A DNA stretch of 16,457 nt from Bacteroidales bacterium UBA1208 (GTDB lineage: Bacteria > Bacteroidota > Bacteroidia > Bacteroidales > P3), in contig DBXQ01000107.1 of the NCBI GenBank assembly GCA_002309955.1, forward strand, positions 1 through 16,457, written 5' to 3'. The notes beneath the pieces were generated by a model. That model worked only from the letters and a program-made list of their open reading frames with translations. It was not told where the DNA came from and did no database searches. This document shows, piece by piece, positions 5,489 through 15,700 of the stretch. The number at the start of each line of letters is the position of its first letter. Positions within the stretch are counted from its first letter, which is position 1. The translations under genes and the position numbers were made by a program.

Positions 5489-8400
5489 ATGCAGAATAAA
5501 GGACTTATCAGATTTCTTACATGGGCATTTGTCTTGGTATGTTTGTACCAATTGTCGTTTACTTTTGTTACAAGCAGGGTAGAGAAGAACGCAGCAAAAG
5601 CGGCAGACGCCTATGTTCAGAGCACAACAGCACAAAATTTAATCAACACCAAATCGCATGGTGATGCTCTGTATGCACAAGCACTAAAAGACTCGCTCTT
5701 GATTGACCGCGAGGCTCAGTATTTGGACTCGATGGCAAGCGAGAAAGTCTATCTGGGTTACACCTACCGTCAGTGCCAGGCTCGTGAGATTAACCTTGGT
5801 CTTGATTTGAAGGGCGGTATGAACGTAATGCTTGAGGTGTCCACAGTGGATGTGGTTCGCGCTCTGGCAGGACACACTGAGGATTCAGTGTTCAACAAGG
5901 CCATTGACATGGCTATCGCCACTCAGAAGAAGACTACCAATCGCGATTTTGTATCGTTGTTCTACGATGCAATTCGTCAGGTGAATCCCGATGTGCAGCT
6001 GGCATCCTACTTCAATACGCAGTTGCGTGACCGCATCAAACTGAACGATGATAATGATGCTGTTATCAAGGTCGTTAAGGAAGAGGCAGCAAGCGCTTAT
6101 GACCGTACGTACGAGATTCTTCGTCAGCGTATTGACAAGTTTGGTGTGGCTCAGCCTACCATCCAGCAGTTGCGGGCTTCCGAGCGCATTCTTGTAGAGT
6201 TGCCCGGAGTGAAGGATCCCCAGCGTGTGCGCAAGCTCCTTCAGGGTACCGCCCAGTTGGAGTTCTGGCTCACCTATGATAACGCTGAAGCATACAGAAT
6301 GCTTGATAAGGTGGATGCCTATATATCTTCTATCGGCGGCACAGAGACCAGTGCTGATGTCGAGGAGATCGCACAGGTGGTAGATACAGCTGCCCAACCC
6401 GTTACTGAAGGCGATTCCCTGCTGAGTGCTTTGGGTGCAGACAAGAATACTGAGGGTTCCTCCTCTGATGAACTTGCAAAAGACCACCCTCTCTTCAATG
6501 AAAACATGTTGATGCCGAACATCAATCCTCAGGGTGGTTTACTTGAAGGTCCAGTTGTCGGTTATGCTCATGCCAAGAGCCGCGATGCCATCAGCCGTAT
6601 GATTGCTACCGGTTTCGAGAAACGTATCATCGACAGCCGTACTGTGAAATTCCTTTGGGCAGCCAAACCTGTTCAGGATGGTTCAGATATCTATCAACTT
6701 TATGCTATCCGCATCAATACTCGTGACGGTGTTGCCCTGCTTGACGGTAGTGTCATCACCGATGCCCGTCAGGATTTCAGCAATGCCGGCGGTAACGAGA
6801 TTTCCATGACAATGAATAGTGAGGGCGCTCGCGATTGGAAGCGTATCACTGGTGAGAATGTTGGCAAATGTATTGCCATTGTCCTTGATGACTTGGTTTA
6901 TTCCGCCCCTGTCGTAAATGGCGAAATTGCAGGTGGCCGTTCCTCTATCACAGGCGGTTTTACCCTTGAGGAGGCAAAGGATCTTGCAAATATTCTAAAA
7001 TCAGGTAAACTGCCTGCTCCTGCTGTTATTGTTCAGGAGGCTGTGGTAGGACCTTCGTTGGGTCAAGAGTCCATCAACAAGGGTTTGATTTCATTCATCC
7101 TTGCTTTTATTATTGTACTTATTTATATGGTGGTGTTTTACAACCGTGGCGGCTGGGTTTCAGCCATCGCTCTTGTCACCAACATTTTCTTGCTGTTCGG
7201 TGTGCTTGCTTCGGTAGGTGCAGTTCTCACCATGCCAGGTATTGCAGGTATTGTGTTGACCTTGGCAATGGCTGTGGACGGTAATGTTATTATATATGAA
7301 CGTATCAAAGAAGAGTTGCGTGCAGGCTCCAGTATGGCCAATGCTGTGTCGGCTGGATTCAGTAACGCATATTCCGCTATCATCGATGGTCAGGTGACCA
7401 CCTTCTTGCTGGGTCTTGTTCTTATTATGTTTGGTTCGGGTCCTGTCCAGGGATTTGCTGTTACTCTCTGTATCGGTATCGTCACCTCCCTGTTTACTTC
7501 TATTTTCATCACCCGTCTCTGCATTGACTGGATGTTGAACCACAAGAAGAAGATGAACTTCTCCTTCCCCTTCTCTGAGAACTTCATGCGTAATGCCAAT
7601 GTTGACTTTATTGGCAAACGCAAATTGTTCTACACTATCGCTGTCTGTGCAGTGGCTATCTGCTTGATTGGTATCTTTGCCCGTGGCTTGAGCCGTGGTA
7701 TTGACTTCACTGGTGGACGTACCTATGTGGTTCGTTTTGATCAGCCAGTTAGTGCGGTGGAGGTTCGTTCTGCTCTCGACAATCAGTTTGGTGAGGCTCC
7801 CGAGGTGAAGACCTATGGCCCCAGCACCCAGTTGAAGATTACTACCAAGTATAAATTCAATGAGGATGGTGAGGCTGTCAATAATGAGATTGCTTCTATG
7901 CTGTATGCAGGAACGAAGAGTTTCTTTGCCAATGGTATCTCTGAAGAAGAGTTCCGCAGCACAGAGACCAATCCGTTGGGTATTATCCAGTCTGAGCAGG
8001 TTGGTGCTTCGATAGCAAATGATTTGGTTCGCAATGCCTTCTTGGCTGTTATCGGTGGTCTGCTCGTTATGTTCGTCTATATCGGTCTCCGTTTCCGCAG
8101 TTGGCGTTTCGGTGTGGGTAGTGTAGTGGCTTTGACTCACGATACTATTCTCGTTATCGGTTTCTTTGCCTTGTTGCATGGTTTGCTCCCCTTCAACCTT
8201 GATGTGGATCAGTCGTTCATCGCTGCAGTGTTGACGGTCATCGGATATTCGATTAACGCTACTGTGGTTATTTTTGACCGTGTGCGTGAATATCGTAAAC
8301 TTTATCCTAAGCGTACGCTTAAGTCTCACATGAACGATGCTATCAACTCGACTTTGGCTCGTACGATTAATACGAGCGGCACCACGTTCTTCACATTGTT

Positions 8401-8551
8401 GATGATGTTTATTTTCGGTGGTGAGGTTATCCGTGGATTCATATTCGCCATCTTGGTCGGTGTTGTATGCGGTGTCTTCTCATCGGTATGTATTGCATGT
8501 TCGATAGTCTTCGAGATTTCGCGTCGTGAGCAAAAGCAACTTGAAGCTTAA
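5489..8551 (+). CDS. secDF: Fused protein translocase subunit SecDF
   Basis: SecDF is an inner-membrane motor that uses the ion gradient to pull proteins through SecYEG after SecA. In Bacteroidota SecD and SecF are commonly one chain, as here (1020 residues). The SecD half has an N-terminal membrane helix (about residues 5-28), LGLDLKGG at 103-110, the P1 periplasmic domain with YEILRQRIDKFGVAQPTIQ and RILVELPGVKDP, and a membrane bundle from about 530 with MAVDGNVIIYERIKEE (594 on), where D597 is the conserved ion-path aspartate. The SecF half starts near residue 700 with NVDFIGKRKLFY, GIDFTGG (737-743), and GYSINATVVIFDRVRE (919-934). An acidic, serine-rich insertion (about 285-345) in the SecD periplasmic head is probably a flexible loop. 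It opens a run of four closely spaced genes, the last two encoding Sec-exported envelope proteins. Confidence 0.97.
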   Translation: MQNKGLIRFLTWAFVLVCLYQLSFTFVTSRVEKNAAKAADAYVQSTTAQNLINTKSHGDALYAQALKDSLLIDREAQYLDSMASEKVYLGYTYRQCQAREINLGLDLKGGMNVMLEVSTVDVVRALAGHTEDSVFNKAIDMAIATQKKTTNRDFVSLFYDAIRQVNPDVQLASYFNTQLRDRIKLNDDNDAVIKVVKEEAASAYDRTYEILRQRIDKFGVAQPTIQQLRASERILVELPGVKDPQRVRKLLQGTAQLEFWLTYDNAEAYRMLDKVDAYISSIGGTETSADVEEIAQVVDTAAQPVTEGDSLLSALGADKNTEGSSSDELAKDHPLFNENMLMPNINPQGGLLEGPVVGYAHAKSRDAISRMIATGFEKRIIDSRTVKFLWAAKPVQDGSDIYQLYAIRINTRDGVALLDGSVITDARQDFSNAGGNEISMTMNSEGARDWKRITGENVGKCIAIVLDDLVYSAPVVNGEIAGGRSSITGGFTLEEAKDLANILKSGKLPAPAVIVQEAVVGPSLGQESINKGLISFILAFIIVLIYMVVFYNRGGWVSAIALVTNIFLLFGVLASVGAVLTMPGIAGIVLTLAMAVDGNVIIYERIKEELRAGSSMANAVSAGFSNAYSAIIDGQVTTFLLGLVLIMFGSGPVQGFAVTLCIGIVTSLFTSIFITRLCIDWMLNHKKKMNFSFPFSENFMRNANVDFIGKRKLFYTIAVCAVAICLIGIFARGLSRGIDFTGGRTYVVRFDQPVSAVEVRSALDNQFGEAPEVKTYGPSTQLKITTKYKFNEDGEAVNNEIASMLYAGTKSFFANGISEEEFRSTETNPLGIIQSEQVGASIANDLVRNAFLAVIGGLLVMFVYIGLRFRSWRFGVGSVVALTHDTILVIGFFALLHGLLPFNLDVDQSFIAAVLTVIGYSINATVVIFDRVREYRKLYPKRTLKSHMNDAINSTLARTINTSGTTFFTLLMMFIFGGEVIRGFIFAILVGVVCGVFSSVCIACSIVFEISRREQKQLEA

Positions 8552-8569
8552 TCTTCTACAAAATAGACA

Positions 8570-8974
8570 ATGAAGTATATCCTCTTCATAATCGGATTAG
8601 TCCTTTGGGCCGGAATAAGTGCTCGCAGTAAAGTGCGTAAGCAACTTTCCGACCTGGAGGATGCATCCAATGGCCAGCAAACAAGTTCTTCTCCCGCTTA
8701 TGAGTCTCTTTTTACAGAGCATATGCAGGAGAAACGTAGTTTTGCTGAAGAGGAAGCTGCTGCTGGCTATTTCACCTATGAAACAGAAAAGCCATCAGAC
8801 GAATCCCAGACCTCGCAATCTGCATCAGTAAAATCACCTTTTGTACAGACTGTGAAGGTCGCTAACACGGATGAAGGCTCATCCACAGTATTCGACTTGA
8901 GACAAGCCATTGTCTATAACACTATCCTCAAGGCCAAATATATCCCTGAGGTAAACCTACATGAAATTAATTAA
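8570..8974 (+). CDS. Small membrane-anchored protein, function unknown
   Basis: This 134-residue protein begins with a hydrophobic segment (residues 3-18, YILFIIGLVLWAGISA) followed by a basic stretch (RSKVRKQ), as in a single-pass anchor with a short N-terminal tail; cleavage as a signal peptide is also possible. Residues 25-95 are rich in Ser, Glu and Gln and probably disordered. The C-terminal part, VFDLRQAIVYNTILKAKY (about 108-125), looks like a conserved amphipathic helix of the kind I associate with uncharacterised Bacteroidota proteins. No enzyme motif is seen. It follows secDF by 18 bases and precedes the outer-membrane barrel gene by 29 bases, so it is likely co-transcribed. A link to Sec or envelope biogenesis is only suggested by position. 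Confidence 0.75.
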   Translation: MKYILFIIGLVLWAGISARSKVRKQLSDLEDASNGQQTSSSPAYESLFTEHMQEKRSFAEEEAAAGYFTYETEKPSDESQTSQSASVKSPFVQTVKVANTDEGSSTVFDLRQAIVYNTILKAKYIPEVNLHEIN

Positions 8975-9003
8975 TCCTTTATAGTAATAATACCTAAAAG
9001 AGT

Positions 9004-12000
9004 ATGTTTAAAAAAGTACTAATGACAATCGGTCTGCTGCTGATGGCGAACTTCGTCCTCGCGCAGGGTACTATTAAAGGTACCATTATCGATTCGAAGA
9101 CAAAAGAGCCAGTGCCTTTTGCCAACGTCGTTGCAAGGCAAGACGGAAAACAAATCAAGGGTACGCAGACAGACATGGATGGTAATTTTACTCTTAAGCC
9201 TCTGAATGTCGGACAATACGAAATTCAGGCCTCTTGTGTCGGTTACAATACCTACACACGTGAAGACTTTACTGTAAAAGCCTCCGGTTTCTCTGTATGT
9301 AACATTGAATTGTCAACTGCCTCTAAGACTTTGGAGGTCGTTGAGATTAAGGAATCCAAGAATCCGATTATTGATATCGGATCAGCTGAGTCTGGTGAAC
9401 GTGTGTCCGCAGAAGCCATTGCTCAGATGCCGGGTACATCCGTGGAGAGCATTGTGGCTGCCGTGGGTGGCGTCGGATACAATGACGGTGGTACCAGTAC
9501 CGCCCGTGGTGAGGATGGTATGGTCACTAATATCGGTGGTGTTCGTAAACGTACCGGTGTTAATGTTCCTAAGGAGGCTATCGCCGAAATTCAAGTTATT
9601 CTTGGTGGTACTCCGGCCAATATCGGTGAAGCCATCGGTGGTACACAGATTATTACCCTCAAACCGCCTTCAAGTCAGTTTAAAGGTTACTTCAGCCTTG
9701 AGTCTATTCTTGACTATCGTCTGTGGAATCGTCTCACTGCCTACATTACGGGTCCTGTCATCAAACAGGATCTGAAGGATGAGAACGGCAATGTGACGGG
9801 TGATCGCACGTTGATTGGTTTCCGTCTCTCTTCCCAAGGGACATATCAGAATAGTCCTTATTATCGCCCCAGAGACCGTCGTTATATGATTGTTAACGAT
9901 GATCTGGTTCGTCAGTATGAGCAAGCACCAATTAGTTATGATCCCGTGACAGGAACCACCAACTATTCTGCTGAACGAGGTCTCTACCGTGACGATTTCG
10001 TTGAAATGACAACCCTTACCAAGAAGAATTTCGGAGGTGACCAAAGTCGTGTTCCTCACACAGGCTCTTATTCTATCAAGAATAATCTGTCGTTCGATAT
10101 TCGCTTCTCTGATTACGCTACTTTGGCTATCACTGGTGATCTGAACTATAGCTATAGCCCCAGTAGTTCCCTTATGCCGCTCAATATGTCCCGTAGTGGC
10201 AATGCAGTTTCCCGTGAACTTGACTGGTCAGTCACTGTTGATTTCACCCAGCGCTTCCCCGATGACGAGACTGCCAGTGCCGATAATACTGATGGTTCTT
10301 CCTCAGGTGGTAAAGCTATCAAGAATGTAATGTACAACATTGTGGCCATGTTCGAGCGTGACCGTGTCCGTTCTTATAATGAAGTCTTCGGTGGCGATCT
10401 TGGTGATGTCTTCAAATATGGTTATTATGGTCGTGTAGAGACTAATCAGAGACCCAACTATGAGCTCAATGCTAATTATAATTATAATGGTATCAGCCGT
10501 GCTGCAATGGTTCAGAACAGCTGGTATGATGTCATTGATTGGTCTACATATGAGCCTTATGCAAACAACCAGATTTTGGCCAATTACAATTTGCAGCTTC
10601 TCGGAATCCCCGATATCTCCACTTTCCTCTTCAACATCGATAACCTTCGCAGCTTTAAAGGCCTTGCAAATGGTGATTCTCCCGACAATATTTATGGTCT
10701 GCTTGACAACGTGGGTATCCAGAGTACAGGTTTCGGCTTTGCACAGGATGACTACATCTATGTTGCAGCCAAGGCCTCTGCTGAAATTAAAGGACACTCT
10801 CTTGAAATCGGTTTCCAGTATGACCGCATGGATCGTTCTCAGTATTCTCTGAGCACAGTTCCTCTGTGGACCATTATGCGTCAGAATGCTAACCGTCACA
10901 TTTCTCAGATGGATCTCAGCAAACCCAATTATCGTTGGGAAGGTTCTACCCTTTATGTTGATTTCGACCGTCTGCTCAACAGAGAGGGTCAGACCTATTT
11001 CGACCGTGCCATGCGTGAATACTTGAATTGGGCTGGCAACGATAAACTCGAGGTTACCTATCTTGATGTTGACCGTTATACACCCGAGCAGTATGTCGCT
11101 GCCGGTGGTCTTGATATGTTCTCTTCCGATGAACTCTTCAACAACGGTTCTTCGCTCGTCTCCTATTATGGTTACGACCATACGGGTAAAAAGTATAATA
11201 GCAGTAACTGGAGTCTGAAAGATTTCTTCAGCCCCAGCGATCCTAAGTATCGTTATATTCCTGCTTTCACCCCCACTTATATGGCTGGTTATATTCAGGA
11301 TCAATTCTATTTCTCAGACCTTATCTTCAATGTCGGTGTCCGTGTTGACATTTTCGATGCCAACCAGAGTGTCATGAAGGATCCCTATCTGCTTTATGAA
11401 TCATGGACTGTTAAAGATTTGAAAGATAACAAAGCTCCTTATCAAGGTGATATCTATAGCGGAGCAGGTGACAACTGGGTAGTTTACGTCGATGCGGCTG
11501 ATGCCGATAATCCTACAATTTATGGTTATCGTAATGGTTCCGTTTGGTATGATGCAAACGGTGTCGAGCTTAATTCCCCGAACGACATTGTCGGTAAATC
11601 GGGTAAGCCTACTCCCTATCGTACTCCTAACGGACAAAAAGCTCTTACCAATAACACAGTGGGTGTTGAAGCTTTTGAAGATTACAAACCACAGGTTGTT
11701 GTTCAGCCCCGTATTGCATTCTCTTTCCCCGTCGGTGAAAATTCTCAGTTCAAAGCTAGTTATGACATTATTGCTCGTCGTCCTTCAGGAAACTGGCGTG
11801 CTGAATATCTGAAGTATCTCTATATGTCTCAGATTACAGCAATCTCCAATCCTAATCTGAAACCCGAGCGTATCACAAACTACGAACTTGGTTTCCAGCA
11901 AGCCCTTAACAAGACCAATGCTATCAGCATCAGTGCATTCTATAAAGAGACCCGCGACCTGATTCAGATTGTCCAGTATGCTGGTGCCGATCCTAACAAT

Positions 12001-12762
12001 AACTACTACTCCTACGATAACATTGATTTCAAAACGACCAAAGGTTTAACCGTCAGTTATGACCTCCGTCAGTCGAAGAACATCCGTGTCAATGCCAACT
12101 ACACTCTGCAGTATGCTGAAGGTACAGGCCTTTCTTCTGCCACAATGCAGGAGCTTATCAAAGAAGGTTACACCACACTTAAGATGCTCAATCCTATCTC
12201 TGATGACCGCCGTCACGAGTTCAAGGTCAACTTCGACTTCCGTTATCTTGGTGGTAAGAAGTACAATGGACCCACTATCACCCGCAAGGTCACCGATAAA
12301 GAGACTGGTGAAGATCGTCAAGAGACCGTCAAACTCCTTGAGAACTTTGGTATTGATATCGTAGCTGTTGCTCAGTCTGGTCGTCCTTACACCAAAGCTT
12401 TTAGCAATACCCAATCGACAATTGTTGGTAGCTACAATGGTGCACGACTTCCTTGGGGCTTCTATTTTGACCTTATTGTAGATAAGCGTTTCCCCATCAA
12501 AGTCGGAAAACGTGAATCCTATCTCTCAATCGCTCTCAGTGTTACCAACCTCTTCGATATTCGTAACACCACCAGCGTTTGGCCAGTCACCGGCAACCCG
12601 GACGACAATGGTTATCTTACCGACCCCGAGACTCAGTCTGTAATTGAGCGTTACCTTGACCCCGCCTCTTACAGAGACTTATACTCCATCTCTCTGAGCA
12701 ACAACTACTGGAGATACTCCACTCCTCGTCGTTTCCTTGCTACGATTGCTTACTCTTTCTAA
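9004..12762 (+). CDS. TonB-dependent receptor-like outer-membrane protein with carboxypeptidase-regulatory-like domain
   Basis: This 1252-residue protein has a Sec signal peptide (residues 1-20, KKVLMTIGLLLMANFVLAQ). Next comes a carboxypeptidase-regulatory-like beta domain (22-103: TIKGTIIDSKTKEPVPFANV ... TDMDGNFTLKPLNVGQYEIQ), then TLEVVEIKE (109-117) where a TonB box would sit. A plug-like region (about 125-222) includes GERVSAEAIAQMPGTSVESI and VNVPKEAIAEIQVILGGTPA, with IGGTQIITLK at its end. The remainder (from about 227) is aromatic-rich and beta-barrel-like, and the chain ends in RRFLATIAYSF with the C-terminal Phe typical of outer-membrane barrels. The plug pattern of 'ILGGTPANIGEAIGGTQIITL' type recurs in large Bacteroidota receptors encoded beside secreted giant proteins, as here (27-base gap). 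It is not a SusC homologue with a SusD partner: no SusD gene is adjacent. The substrate is unknown; a structural or secretion-linked role instead of transport is possible. Confidence 0.88.
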   Translation: MFKKVLMTIGLLLMANFVLAQGTIKGTIIDSKTKEPVPFANVVARQDGKQIKGTQTDMDGNFTLKPLNVGQYEIQASCVGYNTYTREDFTVKASGFSVCNIELSTASKTLEVVEIKESKNPIIDIGSAESGERVSAEAIAQMPGTSVESIVAAVGGVGYNDGGTSTARGEDGMVTNIGGVRKRTGVNVPKEAIAEIQVILGGTPANIGEAIGGTQIITLKPPSSQFKGYFSLESILDYRLWNRLTAYITGPVIKQDLKDENGNVTGDRTLIGFRLSSQGTYQNSPYYRPRDRRYMIVNDDLVRQYEQAPISYDPVTGTTNYSAERGLYRDDFVEMTTLTKKNFGGDQSRVPHTGSYSIKNNLSFDIRFSDYATLAITGDLNYSYSPSSSLMPLNMSRSGNAVSRELDWSVTVDFTQRFPDDETASADNTDGSSSGGKAIKNVMYNIVAMFERDRVRSYNEVFGGDLGDVFKYGYYGRVETNQRPNYELNANYNYNGISRAAMVQNSWYDVIDWSTYEPYANNQILANYNLQLLGIPDISTFLFNIDNLRSFKGLANGDSPDNIYGLLDNVGIQSTGFGFAQDDYIYVAAKASAEIKGHSLEIGFQYDRMDRSQYSLSTVPLWTIMRQNANRHISQMDLSKPNYRWEGSTLYVDFDRLLNREGQTYFDRAMREYLNWAGNDKLEVTYLDVDRYTPEQYVAAGGLDMFSSDELFNNGSSLVSYYGYDHTGKKYNSSNWSLKDFFSPSDPKYRYIPAFTPTYMAGYIQDQFYFSDLIFNVGVRVDIFDANQSVMKDPYLLYESWTVKDLKDNKAPYQGDIYSGAGDNWVVYVDAADADNPTIYGYRNGSVWYDANGVELNSPNDIVGKSGKPTPYRTPNGQKALTNNTVGVEAFEDYKPQVVVQPRIAFSFPVGENSQFKASYDIIARRPSGNWRAEYLKYLYMSQITAISNPNLKPERITNYELGFQQALNKTNAISISAFYKETRDLIQIVQYAGADPNNNYYSYDNIDFKTTKGLTVSYDLRQSKNIRVNANYTLQYAEGTGLSSATMQELIKEGYTTLKMLNPISDDRRHEFKVNFDFRYLGGKKYNGPTITRKVTDKETGEDRQETVKLLENFGIDIVAVAQSGRPYTKAFSNTQSTIVGSYNGARLPWGFYFDLIVDKRFPIKVGKRESYLSIALSVTNLFDIRNTTSVWPVTGNPDDNGYLTDPETQSVIERYLDPASYRDLYSISLSNNYWRYSTPRRFLATIAYSF

Positions 12763-12789
12763 TTCATAATGAGAAAAAAATATTAAGAT

Positions 12790-15700
12790 ATGAAGAATAT
12801 ATTTAGCAAATTAGTATTGGTGGCTTTCCTTTTCACCGCCTTGCCTGGGACCTCCTTCGCAGAGGATTGCAAGGTCTGTAAAAAGACCTCCTCACACAAG
12901 GCCGCTGTACAGTCCAAAGCTGCCGTGTGCAAAAGAGCACAGAGTACCGCTGAGCTGAATGTCAACAATGTCAGAGCCCTTATTAACGGTTATGGCAACA
13001 TGTGGTACGATGGTAGTGTGGCTCAGTATCACCTGCCTAAAAACAGTAACACTTGTCCTCTTTTCTGCGCAGCATTGTGGATCGGTGGTACTGATGTCAA
13101 CGATCAGCTCCGTATTGCTGCTCTTCGTTTTGGTTCCGAAGGTGACGACTATTGGCCAGGTCCTCTTGAATTAAAGACCGCATCTGTCGATCTCCCTATC
13201 TGTAACTATTTCGACAGGCACTATATCATCACTAAGAACGAAGTGTTAGAGTTCATGTCGATGTTTGATTATACCGATCAAGGTGCTACTCCGAATGAGA
13301 TGTTCTCTCCCGATGCAATCTCCGCCACTATCAAAAACTGGCCCGCATCTGGTATCAATTCAAACCAGTCTCCCTACCTTGCTCCCTTCTTCGATGCTAA
13401 CCACGATGGTATTTACAATTGGGAAGAAGGTGACTACCCCTATTATGACTTCAATAATGAACTCTGCCCCCGTACTTTGAAAGCACAGTGGGGTCGTGAC
13501 TATACTTCGCATGTCACTGCCACCCGCGAGACAGAAGCAGGTATTGTTGTCGGTGGTCTTCTCTCCGACCAAGTGCTGAAAGGTGACCAAACCATTTGGT
13601 GGGTTTTCAACGACATGGGTAATGTGCACACCGAGTCTCTCGGTCAGCCCATCGGTATGGAAATCCGTGCTCAGGCTTTTGCCTTCTCCACCAACGATGA
13701 AATCAATAACATGACATTCTACACCTACGAAATCATCAACCGTTCAACCTACGAGTTGCGCGAGACCTACTTTAGCCAGTGGGTTGATGCAGACCTCGGT
13801 TATGCATGGGATGACTATGTTGGATGTGATGTCAAGCGTGGTCTTGGCTATTGCTACAATGGTGACGAAAGTGACGGCCCTGGTTCTGGCTCCTATTCTG
13901 GAATTCCTCCAGCAGTCGGTATTGACTTCTTCCAAGGCCCCTATATGGATCCTGATGGTAAAGACAATCCCAAGATTGATATTTCCAAAATGCGTGCTTT
14001 CTATCCTAACCAGCTTGAGCATTATCGTCTTGCCGACGGTACCTACGATACCATCAGCCTTACTGATGACGCTGACCTCTATTATCCCAACGCTTGGTAT
14101 TTCGTTCCTGGCGATGCTATTGGAAACTGTGCCATCAATGGTGTAAACTTTGGTAACAACATTGTTGATGATGAGCGTTTCGGTATGCGTCGTTTTGTGT
14201 ATTACGATAACGGTAATAACTCTATCAACGGTGAGCCTTCAAAAGCCACTGACTATTATAATTATCTGCGTGGATACTGGAAGAATGGCCAGCGCATGAA
14301 ATATGGTGGAAATGGTATTAGCACTGGTACTACCGACTTCAACTGCGACTTTATGTTCCCTGGTGACAGCGATCCTATGCATTGGGGTACAGATGGTAAT
14401 GATGTTGATAACTGGACTGAAGTGGATGCAGGCAATTCCCCCAACGACCGTCGTTTTATGCAGTCTGCAGGTCCTTTCACCCTGAAACCTGGTGCTCTGA
14501 ACTATGTTACTGTGGGTATCCCCTTTGCTCAGGCTCCTTCAGGAAAAGCCTTCTCGTCAGTTGAACTCCTCCGTGAAATCGATGATGTCTGTCAGGCACT
14601 TTTCGAAAACTGCTTCAAAGTACTTGATGGTCCCGATGCTCCGACACTTATTGCACAGGAGTTGAACAACGAAATCGTCCTCTACATTAAATATGACAAT
14701 CCTGGTAGCAACAACTACGGTGAAAAATATTCTGAAGTTGATCCTGCCATCATTCGTTCGTATACCGATGCCAATGGCAATGCTGTTTTCTATTCCGATG
14801 ATCAGCGTAGCTACAAATTTGAGGGATTCCAGATTTATCAGCTGAAAGATGCCAATGTCTCCATCGCCGATATTCGTGATATTACGAAGTCTGCCCTCAT
14901 TGCTCAATGCGATGTCCGTAATTTCTATGATTCAATCCAGAGTATTACTTTCGATAGTGTCAACAGAACCTACGATACCGTTTTCAACGAGAATCCCAGT
15001 CTGCCTATCGGTACACTTGTCAACTACACCCGTAACAGTGCGACCGGTCTGATGTCCCCCACCATCATGGTTGAAGGTTCTAACCAAGGCATCAAGCACG
15101 TTTTCCGTATCAAGACCGATGCTTTCGCCGAAGGCCGTAACTCTAACCTTGTCAATGGCAAAGAGTATTATTTCGTATGTATTGCGTACGCGCAGAACCG
15201 TTTTAAAGAGTTCGCAATCGAAGCTGACAAACTCGATGGTCAGAAAGAACCCTATCTTGCTGGACGTAAAGACGAGTACGGACGCACCATTACTCCGGTT
15301 GTTGCCATCCCGCACGATCCTTCTTCCGAGAATGGCGGTACCGTTGTGAATGCCGAATTTGGCATGTGCCCCAATATCACCCGTATTGAAGGTTACGGTA
15401 ACGGTGGCTCTGTCCTCCGTCTCACCAACGAGTCTATTGAAGAACTCATGGGTGCCCCCGGCCAGCCTGGTAAACCCGCTGGTATGATGAAAGCCGAATC
15501 CAACGGCATGCAGGCAAATCCCTGCCAGATACTCAATCCCAAATACGAAGAGAACTATGGTCCTATTCGTGTCGAAGTTATCGACCCCCTCAATATTAAA
15601 GTCGGTAAATATATCGTCAAATTTGACCAGAATTCTTCTGTAGAGAATAGTGGATGGGTTATCTCCAAATCGCCCGAAGACCCCACTTATGCTACCAATC

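Noticed and set aside
7160..8329. A 389-codon minus-strand reading frame
   Set aside because: It is antisense to the SecF half of secDF, is Thr/His/Asn-rich without domains, and secDF is unmistakable on the other strand.
10303..11304. A 333-codon minus-strand reading frame
   Set aside because: It is antisense to the barrel gene; the Ile/Thr-rich product is what the complement of that gene's codons would give.
15451..15483. Collagen-like repeat in the secreted giant
   Set aside because: Only three G-x-P triplets; too short to form a collagen triple helix and more likely a proline-rich loop.
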